Source of the DNA: Chondrilla cf. caribensis
Taxonomy: Eukaryota; Porifera; Demospongiae; Chondrillida; Chondrillidae
DNA: 64,000 bases
Assembly (NCBI GenBank): GCA_964020155.1
Contig: OZ026554.1
Span: 2,337,827 to 2,401,826, forward strand
Direction: 5' to 3'
Position numbers and translations under genes: made by a program
Notes under the pieces: model-generated
What the model was told of the DNA's origin: nothing
What the model saw: only the letters and a program-made list of their open reading frames with translations
Database searches by the model: none
Shown here: positions 31,524 through 43,600 of the stretch, one piece after another
Layout of the letters: the number at the start of each line of letters is the position of its first letter
Numbering within the stretch: the stretch's first letter is position 1

Positions 31524-32865
31524 TTTAATTTATAACTTGCACAGAGTACCGGTATCGTAGCATCAAGTGGCCCCCCTCTTCAATGACCCCCGGGTCAAAA
31601 TTTCCTAGGATAGTTGACGTGAAGGGCTCAAGGGGATAGTCTAACGTAGCCGAACCTTTATTCGTTGCCAGTCATTGCGCAACCCTTCACCAGCGCGACT
31701 TTTATCGACTTTTACACTAAAATGTGAGCTGTCTATGCATTTGGAGAGTAGATTTCCCGACATAGTAGATAACTGTACATTGAATGGTAACTTATAGAGC
31801 ATCCTTAATAGCAAAATACTCATATAATCATTATTGAATTGTCGAAGCACTCTCCAGGCATCCATGCTCCGCTATTTACCTCCGCTGTGCAGCATTATTT
31901 GGGTCTTGCAATGTCATCGCTTTGATTTTATATAATGCTCAAAGTTTTGGCTATGGGGGCAAGCTAGGATGACACGTTTTCTTTAGAACTGTACGGATTA
32001 TCGACATGTTTCGACTTCCTGTGAATTCCGCGAGCCAGCACGCGTATGATGCAGCATGAGAGTGCGAAATTACAGTCGATCGTAACTATGGAAATGAACG
32101 TACTAAACCGATGAATTCGTCACCTCTACCCGACAAAGACCAAGGTGGAAGTGGCATCGTTCTTAGTATCGTCGCAGACCTGACAAATGCTAGTTGTTCT
32201 TGGAGTATCGGTATTGTAGAGGAGTAGTTCATCAGGAGGAGTGCGATTACAGAGAAATTATAGACCACTAACTCTTTCACTCACTCAGCTGGGGAAGTAC
32301 AAGAAAGTAAGTCAAAACGTATGTTATATTATGTCGATTGTTTGCTATACGCGAGGAAGTTCATAATACAAGATGCTTAGTCTACATGGTAGTAGAAATG
32401 TGATCGAGCTATATGTTACATTTTGGTGGAATATTTGAGGCTCCAACCAAGACCAACCATCGCGCTTCGAACTTTCCGCGATTCTACAAAATGTGCCTCT
32501 GGATCTGCTAGCTATACGTCGAACTAATCTGTAATGCGGTCCGTCTATAATTTCAGATTATTAGTCCACATGATGACCACGGCCGACTTCGATGGTGTAT
32601 AAAAGTTTAAAATGGGGGCTACCTTTAGCAGAATTAGTTTATTTCTGATGGATTGTCCTCAAACTACGGTTACGTACATACTTTGAATGCATAATTATGT
32701 GTGACTTCATCCAAATGACCTAAGTCTGTGAATACTATTATATCGGACCTGACAGTGTCAACATTACCTACATAATAATAGTATCATTATGCCATGATAG
32801 AATCATCTATATTTGATTATAATTGTCTACTTTCTTCATCTCTGATTATTGCAGGTGTCTTGAAA
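31524..32865. other. Divergent intergenic region PEPD / GAIN-receptor gene
   Basis: It contains both promoters. The segment starting at 31635 (TAGTCTAACGTAGCCGAACC) resembles the terminus of the MULE-like element at 51759, but no inverted partner was found. TCTGATTATTGCAG at about 32841-32854 looks like a splice acceptor just before the receptor start codon, so a noncoding leader exon probably lies in this region. No conserved protein was found. Confidence 0.5.
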
Positions 32866-35800
32866 ATGATGCTAATCATTCTACTTGCTTTGTTAGTCCC
32901 TCATGACGTCAAAGCGGATGTTGGGTACACTGTATCTTCGACAGACACAGGTAGTTCCATAATAGTGGTAGATCCATCATATGCCGAAAGTGAATCTATA
33001 TCGGAAGAAACATTACTGCTGTCATCTATGGAACAAATATCAACAACTTTTACAGCTTTTGGAAGTGAATCCATATCAGAAGAAACTTTGCTATTATCAT
33101 CAACTGCATCAGCGGCTACCACAATCTCAACAGTAATCGATCTATCATCTACTGAAGGTGATCTGATGTCATTCACAGAAGACTTGTCAACTACGTCTGC
33201 CGTTTTCTCCACATCAACAGTGATAGATCCATCATCCATTGAAAGTGACTCAGTATCAGAAGAAACCTTACTGATATCATCCACGAACGAATTAACGATT
33301 ACCTCTGTTATTACCTCCACATTATCTATATCAGAAGAAACTTTGCTATTATCATCAACTGCATCAGCGGCTACCACAATCTCAACAGTAATCGATCTAT
33401 CATCTACTGAAGGTGATCTGATGTCATTCACAGAAGACTTGTCAACTACGTCTGCCGTTTTCTCCACATCAACAGTGATAGATCCATCATCCATTGAAAG
33501 TGACTCAGTATCAGAAGAAACCTTACTGATATCATCCACGAATGAATTAACGATTACCTCTGTTATTACCTCTACATTATCTATATCAGAAGAAACTTTG
33601 CTGATATCATCGACTTTTTCATCTGTGATGGAAACATCTTCTAGTGTACTGGTGACATCATCACTTCTTGATTCGTCAATTATGGAAGATATCATATCGA
33701 CTGCCATCCAGCCAACCTCTTCCAGCGTTGTAATGGAACCATCATCTATTGATGTTGGATCAGGAGGATCTTTATTGATACCCATCATGGAAGACATGTC
33801 AACTGCTGTCCAACCAACGACTTCCTCTGCGTTGAAAACATCTTCTAGTGTACTGGTGACATCATCACTTCTTGATGTTAGTTCTGCTATGAGTTCAGCT
33901 TCTTCGTCAATTATGGAAGATATCATATCGACTCCCATCCAGCCAACCTCCTCCAGTGTTGTAATGGAATCATCATCTATTGATGTTGGATCAGGTGGAT
34001 CTCTATTGATACCCATCATGGAAGACATGTCAACTGCTGTCCAACCAACGACTTCATCTGTGATGGAAACATCTTCTAGTGTACTGGTGACATCATCACT
34101 TTTTGATTCATCAAATATGGAAGATATCATATCAACTTCCATCCAGCCAACCTCCTCCAGCGTTGTAATGGAACCATCATCTGTTGATGTTGGATCAGGA
34201 GGATCTTTATTGATACCAGTCATGGAAGACATGTCAACTGCTATCCAACCGACTTCATCTGTGATGGAAACATCTTCTAGTGCACTGGTGACATCATCAC
34301 TTCTTGATTCATCAATTATGGAAGATATCATATCGACTCCCATCCAGCCAACCTTCTCCAGTGTTGTAATGGAATCATCATCTATTGATGTTGGATCAGG
34401 AGGATCTTTATTGATACCCATCATGGAAGACATGTCAACTGCTGTCAAACCAACGACTTCATCTGTGATGGAAACATCTTCTAGTGTACTGGTGACATCA
34501 TCACTTCTTGATTCGTCAATTATGGAAGATATCATATCGACTGCCATCCAGCCAACCTCCTCCAGCGTTGTAATGGAACCATCATCTATTGATGTTGGAT
34601 CAGGAGGATCCTTACTGATACCCGTCATGGAAGACATGTCAACTGCTGTCCAACCAACGACTTCATCTGTGATGGAAACATCTTCTAGTGTACTGGTGAC
34701 AGCATCACTTCTTGATGTTAGTTCCGCAATGAGTTCAGTTTCATCATCAATTATGGAAGATATCATATCGACTTCCATTCAGCCAACCTCCTCCAGCGTT
34801 GTAATGGAACCATCATCTATTGATGTTGGATCAGGTGGATCTCTATTGATACCCGTCATGGAAGACATGTCAGCTGCTGTCCAACCAACGACTTCATCTG
34901 TGATGGAAACATCTTCTAGTGTACTGGTGACATCATCACTTCTTGATTCGTCAATTATGGACGATATCATATCGACTTCCATCCAGCCAACCTCCTCCAG
35001 CGTTGTAATGGAACCATCATCTATTGATGTCGGATCAGGTGGATCTTTATTAATACCCGTCATGGAAGACATGTCAACTGCTATCCAACCGACTTCATCT
35101 GTGATGGAAACATCTTCTAGTGTACTGGTGACATCATCACTTTTTGATTCATCAATTATGGAAGATATCATATCAACTTCCATCCAGCCAACCTCCTCCA
35201 GCGTTGTAATGGAATCATCTTCTATTGATGTTGGATCAGGAGGATCCTTACTGATACCCGTCATGGAAGACATGTCAACTGCTGTCCAACCAACGACTTC
35301 ATCTGTGATGGAAACATCTTCTAGTGCACTGGTGACATCATCACTCCTTGATGTTAGTTCCGCAATGAGCTCAGTTTCTTCATCAATTATGGAAGATATC
35401 ATATCAACTCCCATCCAGCCAACCTCCGCTAGTATTGAGATTCAACCATCGTCTGTGGATATCGTTTCTTCCTCTATAGAAGTTGTATCGGCCGAACCCC
35501 CATTCATATCATCTGCAGAGCTACTGTCGATAACCACTCGACAATTTTCGATCTCATCATCGCTTGAATCCCCATCCAGTGAACTTCCAGTTGATAGTAC
35601 CTCCGTGTCGTTACAACCCACTCCATCACCTACTCCAAACGGTGAGTGTATTATAGTTTCATTAGCGCATGTGTAGTGTGTATAAATGTGTATGCATATT
35701 ATACGTATAATATAATATACAGTACATCATATATATTATGTATGACTGTATGTGTCTATTGTATACATATGTAAAACTTATAACTGCATTGTGTTGTGTA

Positions 35801-38800
35801 GTTGCATCAGTACATACATACATACATACATGTAATCCATAATATACTTCATATTGGTCGATGTCAAGCAAATATTACGTATCATGTTTATGATAAAATG
35901 TATCTGTGTTTATTTTTCAAATTGATTAGGTTCTTGTTTACCGGAAACTACCATAAGGACTGTAGTACAATATAACATTTCTCTGAATTTCTCATTTGAG
36001 TGGCCTCCATCGCTGGCTGGCCAGACTGTCTATCTGTCCTGTCCTTGTGTACAAACACAGAATGCATCCAGGGTTTGCCTGCCTGGTGGCGTCTGGTTGG
36101 AACCCGATTTGAGTGGATGTACTGGTCTCACACAAGAGCAATCCGTCTGTTTTGTGGTGAGTATGGTGCATTTTTTGTTATAATGGAGCTAATGTGTAGG
36201 TGTGTATATACGTATGTACGTTTATGTGTGCATCACTGTGTATGGATATGTACACTTGTGTAGATTTGAGACTAACTCACTCGTCTAAATACGTATTTCC
36301 CTATCTGATGTTAGGACACAACATTGGATGTAATTGACATGATTCTATCCACAGAGCAGGTACGTATGTTTGTATATTGTGTGTAATTACCATGTGTGTG
36401 TACACTATTGAATCATAGCAATATTAATTTTTATGTCAAGTGCAGTCACCTGTTACACACCATGATGGGAATACAATGCATGAGCTACCATGCTACTGCC
36501 TGCATTATAGTCTTGGTAGTGCAGCCACGCCTCTAAACTATGCACACACACACACACATAGGAGGTATAGGAGGTATCACTGTAATTCTAATGTATACCA
36601 ATGCAGAGAAATAGCAGTCATACGTACGTATGTACATGTATAAATACCCATCTACATAATATTCTCATACATACAAAAGGTGAGTGTGTGTACAATTGAC
36701 TATTAATTGGTTCTCGTCATTCAGGATGGTGATGTGGTTCTGAGCATACTCGACGATCTTCTGAACTCCCGCAGTAGTCTGTTAGGTGATGCCAATTCTG
36801 CTGTACTCTCTACTCAAAGGTAAGTTACGTATGTAGCTACTTCTAATATAACTAGATGCTGTGTACATGTAAACTTCACATTTTCAAACTCTTCCTTCAA
36901 ATTTACTCAGTCACATGTACATAGTTATGTTGCATAATTGCAGATATAAAGGCCAATCTTGTATGCATAGTATGTATGTATGTACAATATTATATTACGC
37001 CAAATCATCTGTACAGTTAATATACATTGTATAACACTAATAATACGAGTATATATATATATGTACACAGGTAAGTATGTACATACATTTGTACTACATT
37101 CATATGTACGTACCCATGTATCTATACTGTATTCTTTCAATATCTGTATATATCGCTCTGCACCTGTAGGATCGTGACTTCCTTCATAGAGGTGGGAAAT
37201 GCAACTAACCTCACTGGAGCTGGGATAGCGACCACTGTTGGTAGCAACTTCGTACAGTCTGTTCTCCAACTGACCTCCAACCAGTCTTCTGCAGACTTCA
37301 GTCAAACCATTGGTGATGAGAGAGTATCCCCGACGACCACACCCATAACTGCCCTGGTCCCTTATGAGGTCGTTTCTCAGGCCATACTTCAGACCAACAG
37401 CTCTGATGTCAGATTCGTCTTCACGTTCTTCGATGATGCGGTATTGTTCCCGACAGAAAACACCAGTGACACGAGTGCACCCTCCACCATTGTTGCCAGC
37501 AGTGTATTGAGTGTTTCTGTGATAGGAGCCACAATAAGTAACCTGAACACACCAATTCAACTCAATTTCACCAAATCACAGGTATGTGCATGCATACGTA
37601 CATATCCGTACTTGAAACTCATTCAGGCAAACTATGGTGGCCACACAAAAAGTTACTTTTCTCGTTATCAGGCATTCTTTTATCAAAAACTCCTTATCAT
37701 AGTATTAGTATATAATACACTACCACATATGTGCGTACATAAAACTAAATACATCCCAAAATTGTTTCATGTTGAACGGAAACTTGTCCAGAGGGTGTCT
37801 TAAAGTGATTCTAATGTATTTACGTATGTACGTATAATATACGTACATAAATATATGAACACCTGTATGTGCATATAATATTATATTATCATGTGTATAC
37901 ATACGTATGTACATACATCTGTACATATTATTGTATGTGTAGTCTTTGATACAACTCATGTGTCAGTACGCTGATTCATGTGCTTCAGTTGTTGGAGTAA
38001 GGATAAAGTGCCAGTTTCACTGAAGATGAAACACTATTGAATGTCCCTATTCTGATGCATATTATGTTCATATACATAACCAACAATGCTTCAATGGGCA
38101 TGGGTTCATTTTCAGTAAAACAAGTCTTTCCTCTAGTGGTATGTGTGTATGTACTTGTGTGTGTGATTGGAAGCATTGTACGTATGTGTGTCATGCCATT
38201 CACATTGGTTCCTTAATGGATCACTTACGTATTTACATTCGCCTGTACATACACTATGACACATGCCCATGTACATGAGTATGTACTTACATACGTACGT
38301 ACATGCCAACGTGAGTTGTGATGTGGGTCTTCTTTGTATGGCTTATAGGATGCACAGGTTTCTAGTGAAGCTAGCCGATGTGTATTTTGGGACTTCACTG
38401 CAAACAGTAAGTGTGCTTGAATGGATGTACGTATGTATGTACATACACACAGAATTGCATACACATGCATGTACGTACATACTTAATTGATGTTACTATA
38501 AATATACTCACATGTGTACATGTATGTACATTGCATGCCTTCATAGTCCACCAATATGTAGTGTGTACTATGCATAAACATGTTCATTTATACATTATTA
38601 TGTGTATTTGAATACTATTAATTTTATATCAATGTACATCTTGTGCTCTGTTTGCAAATGCATTTGTTTACCAGTCTTCTATGCATATGTGTTTGTATGT
38701 ACGTACATATGCATTTATGTACCATGTGTATTTCTGTTCACAGACAATACTGGAGCTTGGTCTGGTGATGGAGTAACTCTTTATAGTGAAACCGAAACAA

Positions 38801-39698
38801 CCGTTGTCTGCTTAACCTACCACTTGTCGGTATTTGGAATTCTACAGGTACGTGAGCACATACATGCTACGTACATACATTATTATAACTTTAATTATAA
38901 TTAACACTGGCAAACATATATATATGCATACATTTATATACATATGTGCGTACATATGTGTGTATTTAGTAGCTAAACTTAAGCTTAATGTTAGATGTAT
39001 GCACATGGGTCTGTACATAATGCATAATAATATTATACGTACATATGTACCTATCGTTTGTGTTATTCATTGCTCTATACACTCTTCCCTAACTACCATT
39101 AGAACACTGGTACAGTACAGGGTACATCGTCCCCACCAACTGGGAATGAGACTCTACACACATTCAGCATCCTGGTGATTGTGCTCCCAGTGGTTGGAGG
39201 CGTGACTGCGATCATCGTAGTAGGAACCCTGCTAATAGCCTTGTGTTGGTGAGTTGATCACACACCTACAACCATACGTACATATTTAAACTACACAATG
39301 TACGTACTTGTACTGTACACAGGCATGCACCTTACAGCATGAGACGAAATACTTCAACACATTATGCATGTAGCTACATATCAAGAACTGCCTTTAAGTT
39401 GTTTTAGTTCATTTATGACTGTTTTTTGTATCTTTCCCTCAATAGCTACTGTAGAAAAAGGAAAGTTTCTCGACAGAGTTCCAACAAGTCTCCGAGTTTC
39501 ACAGTTACAGTGTCAAAAGGTCCTATCCTCGGTTTGTCCAACCCAACTTATGATAATGAGATCATCCAACAACCGAACACCTCCTGGACTGCTGAGAATG
39601 GATCTATTCAGAAGAGTCCACGCAATAGTGAACATCTCCCAGAGACTGATCCGGTTGTTTATGACGAGCCACATATTTACGAAGAGCGGATGTTGTGA
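32866..39698 (+). CDS. Mucin-stalk / HRM / GAIN-GPS receptor with a single transmembrane helix
   Basis: Nine exons: 32866-35641, 35930-36156, 36315-36359, 36725-36819, 37170-37581, 38349-38406, 38744-38847, 39103-39248, 39446-39698. All are GT-AG, phases close, 1,371 residues. Order: signal peptide (MMLIILLALL..KA); Ser/Thr-rich repeat stalk to about 925; hormone-receptor-like domain about 927-1001 (WPPSLAGQTVYLSCP, GGVWLEPDLSGC); GAIN domain about 1002-1239 ending in a GPS (CVFWDF at 1196, TYHLSVFGIL with predicted self-cleavage between L1232 and S1233); one hydrophobic helix about 1260-1288; basic stop-transfer YCRKRK; 83-residue tail with NPTYDNE (PTB NPxY and SH2 YxN) and VYDEPHIYEE (YxxP). 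Adhesion GPCRs have this ectodomain but seven helices. An in-frame ATG at 32794 lies upstream of the apparent acceptor and is not preferred. Ligand unknown. Confidence 0.86.
33074..33610 (+). repeat. 255-bp coding tandem duplication (stalk, block 1)
   Basis: The SEETLLLSSTASAATT... segment (85 codons) occurs at 33074 and again at 33329, nearly base-for-base. A third, partial start is at 33584. It is exactly in frame and evidently a recent duplication. Confidence 0.95.
33627..35430 (+). repeat. 201/204/231-bp coding tandem repeats (stalk, block 2)
   Basis: About nine units of 67, 68 or 77 codons. Each has VMETSSSVLVTSSLLD, then IMEDIIST.IQPTSSSVV, then SSIDVGSGGSLLIP, then IMEDMSTA. Unit starts (GATGGAAAC) are at 33627, 34062, 34263, 34467, 34671, 34902, 35103 and 35307. 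The longer units carry an extra segment beginning DVSSAMSS. All periods are multiples of three. Confidence 0.95.
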
Positions 39699-40614
39699 AC
39701 GCATATAGTTTGTTACTAGGCAGGCACTACCCATGGCAAGTACTGCATTGTTTCTCATATTATTCTATCAAATTGTTGTTTTAATTGGTATATAGGCAGA
39801 CATTCGCACACCAGGTTCATCACTTATTTGCTATTATTGAAACCTAGTGCTCACTACAATGCTATGTAATTAATGTTATTGGTGTTATATTTCATATTAT
39901 CAGCAATTATGTAATCACCATACAAAGCATCTGTAATACAATATAATAATATTTGCCTCGTGTAGCCAAATGTGTGTCACCATGGGATAGAACACATACG
40001 TGTACTCATGCTAATAATAACAAAACATCTAAAATAGCAAACCATAACAATACAGGAGAGCAACAAACATGTATAATATTATAGTTGTTGAATATTCATG
40101 CAAGGAATAAAAATACAACAAAATTAATGAAAGAAAATAGAGACCATCTTCCTTAGTGGAAAGAAGGATATCCGTGTCTCTCACGACTGTAGTAGCGGTG
40201 TTTCGGGATCCTCTCATGCACGTGATGGCAATGACAGGCGGCAACGAAGCGAAGAGGGGCGGGACCGGGTAAATTGGTTTGGGTTCGACCCGTAACAAAT
40301 CGTACAATTTCGTGGAAAACCCCAACCCAGTACGCAGAACATTATGTATTCACCACAAATCGCAATTCAATTACAGCTGCAGGACACGTGCATGATCAAC
40401 AATCTACCTATAAGATACTAGTCCACATAGAAAAGATTCAGAAGAGTCGATTGTAACTGTCGGAGCATTGTCGTGTTCATTTTGGCCGTTTCACGCCTTT
40501 TGGGAGATATTTCCAAACGTAAGCAAATCATGATAATGTTAGACTGTGGAACTGATCAACGAAATACCTACAGCTAGTGGTGTATTGTTTGCTTAATTCT
40601 CGTAGGGCCGTGGG
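39699..40614. other. Intergenic spacer between the receptor gene and the beta-helix gene
   Basis: Same-strand spacer with the receptor's 3' UTR (an AATAAA at 40106) and the promoter of the next gene. A CpG-richer block lies around 40190-40320. No recognisable protein or transposon end was found. Confidence 0.5.
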
Positions 40615-43600
40615 ATGGTCCGGAAAACCAAGCATTCGGCGGCATATCTTGCCGTTGCTGCGGAAATCATTGCATTGTTGTATTCGTTGTCGTTTGGAGC
40701 CTTCGGTGATGGAAACGCGACTGGTTTCAAACCCGACTGCGCCAGAAATATTACGATAACGAATTCAGTGGACGGAAATGATTCTCGAGAGTGTTTGAAC
40801 GGGGTCGGTAGCTGCGCCACTCTCAACTACGCCTTCACCGAGTGCTACATCCTGAATAACTCGACATTTCGCGTCGGAGAAGGACATCACGAGCTCACTG
40901 GCGATTTAGGAACAGTGTACAATTCAACACTCAGCCGTTTAAGCGACTTAACAATATCAGGGGAAGGATCCGATAGGACCACTATCAGCGGGCTAGGAAG
41001 GTATGGGTTCGCATTCGTTAATATCACTGGTCTTATACTATCTGGGATAGAATTCAAAAACTGTTCTCAAAGTCGACCAAGTACAAGTTTTGGAGAAGGC
41101 AAACCCTTTAAGAGCGAACCCTTCCACGTTGGCATTTATGTATGGAGATGTACCAATGTGTTAATACAGGACATCATTGTGGGTGAGTCACAGAGCGTGG
41201 GATTAGTCGTGTACGAAACAAGAGGTACTGTCGCAATTAGCGATTCCATTTTCCACGACAACATTATCGAATTGAAAGAAGGTTCTAACTCCCCCGGTGG
41301 TGGTGGAGTCAACATTGAATTCCCATATTGTCCTCCAGGACACTTTAACGACCGTGAGTGTGGTGAAAATAACGATTTCAACTCTTATTCCAACTACACC
41401 ATACACAACTGTACTTTCAGAGGGAACATAGCCCATACCATTGTGGATTCAGCCAGTCAGTTCATCTTACCCAATCGATCCTATCACCAGTCATTTGGCA
41501 GGGGAGGAGGAATGGCTGTGTATTTTAGTGGGAATGCTTCTAATATCACAATGACCATATCCCAGTGCCAGTTTAGCAAAAATCATGCAATTTATGGTGC
41601 AGGTCTTTTTGCCGAATTTCACGATAAAGCCCAAAACAACCAACTTTCAATCACCGATAACAGTTTCACATTTAACGAATGCTACAATTTCGATAAGTCC
41701 CAAGGAGCGGGCGGTGGAGGAATGAGAATTGCCTTTGTGTTCTATATCGAACCAATGTCAGTTATGAACAATACAGTGACAATGGACAACAATTACTTTG
41801 AAGGTAATCGGGCCTATTTCGGTGGGGGGTTGTCATTTTTATCTGGACTAGAACAGCAGACAGTTGATGCAACAAACAAAGTTACAATTCGTAATTCGGT
41901 GTGGAGAGAAAACACTGCCAGGTTGGGATCTGCAGCTTACTTTTCTGGGTTTAATCAAGTGAGAATAGGATTGCCTCCAATAGTTGAATTCGAATCAAAC
42001 ACGTTAGAAAACAATTCCATCAATTACGATGCAAATGCATCCCATTATATAGCAGGATCTGGAACAGTCTACTGTTATAACATGCCAATTCGACTAGGAG
42101 GGAGTAATATATTCACACACAACATAGGCACTGGAATGGTAGTAGTTGGTGTTGGAATACAAATCCTTGAGGATAGTACCACAGAATTTGTGGGAAATTT
42201 GGCCTCTGATGGAGGTGGTATGGCTTTCTACGCTAACGGCTGGGTCACATTACATCCAAACACTTCAATGGAATTTCGGAACAACAGTGTTACGGGAAAG
42301 GGTGGTGCACTGTATGCAGAAACGACTGGAGCACACGGGATTCTGGCCTCAAGAGACTGCTTCATACGATACAGTCAATGGTGGGTGGAAGCAGAAAAAT
42401 GGAACTGTACCATTTCCTTTGATAACAATCACGCTCATGGTGAAGGTAGCAACATTTACATCTCTTCAGTTTACCTATGCATTTGGGGAGGTTCATATGG
42501 AAAAGCTAATACTTCACTCGAAATACGCAAAACAGTTTTCCATTGGAGTCCCTTCAAATATTCTGAAAATGAAACCGGATCCATTGCCAGTGGAATATCA
42601 GATGTAGAGTGGGAGGGGCCGAAAAACTCCTCTGAATTCAGTGTATCCATAGTACCTGGCCAGTTGTATGATTTCAGCCATAATATCATTCTGTACAACG
42701 ACTACAATGAATCAGCCACTGCGCCTCTGTTGGCCTCTGTCGTACCAGATTCACATGATGGGGACAATGAACAGGGCATTGTGATTCCATCCGATAGTTC
42801 TTTCACTGTCAATACATTGAGACTTTATGTACGGGGCAAGGGGCAGCAAAATGGAAAAATAAAACTCCAAAGCGTGAATGACCCACCAATGACATTCTTC
42901 CTGAATGTGATAACTCTTCCTTGTCCACCAGGAGCGTGGTTAATGCCACCCAAAGTGAACACATCTGTCAACGTCAATGAATGTAAGTGTACATCACCTG
43001 GGAGTAAGGGACATTTGATTGGAGTAACATGCATACGAGGGGATAGAGACATTGTTACACAGCGCACCTTAGGTTACTGGGTTGGGTTTGACAAACATCG
43101 AGACCTGCCTGTCACGGCTTCTTGTCCTCAGTATTTCTGCAATGACGCAAAGGAAAAATTTGGAAGAATTCAACTGGAAGGGAACGATTTTTCCAAGTAC
43201 ATGTGTGCAAACAACCGCGAAGGTGAAATTTGTGGAAAGTGTACAAAAGGAACAAGTATTGTAGCAACCTCAATTTCATTTCGATGTGAGGAATGCCACA
43301 GTGACTCCTCATCAGGGGTTGCATGGGTCAAGTGGTTCGCCTTAGAACTCAGCTTGGCCACTGTTGTTGTTGGACTCATCCTTGTGCTTGATATCAATGT
43401 GGCCTGCGGATTATTCTGTTCCTTTGTGTTCTTCAGCCAAATCATGTTATCTCTAAATATTCAATTGTGTCAATGTATAGGTAGCGACTTAGAAAAGGAT
43501 CCTTTTCATGTTTTTCAGCTGCTGTACTCATTCTGGAGTCTGCGATTGAGTTATATAATACCAAACGCACTTGACGTGTGCTTACCAGGATTCGACAATG

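Noticed and set aside
32901..35414. Long minus-strand open frames (625 and 211 codons) opposite the receptor stalk
   Set aside because: They exist because the plus-strand repeats are multiples of three with skewed codons. The plus frame has a signal peptide, a splice donor and recognisable downstream domains; the antisense product is an Asp/Ser/Thr repeat with no such support.
36925..37560. Minus-strand 211-codon frame
   Set aside because: It is a shadow of the receptor's GAIN exon (37170-37581), which has proper splice sites and phase.
40029..40325. Minus-strand 98-codon frame upstream of the beta-helix gene
   Set aside because: No recognisable domain or splice partners. It may be part of UTR or promoter sequence.
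39699..40614. A search for a seven-helix domain continuing the GAIN receptor
   Set aside because: The last exon ends in a clean stop at 39698, no donor was apparent before it, and the next membrane protein at 40615 has its own start and leader. It is not a continuation.
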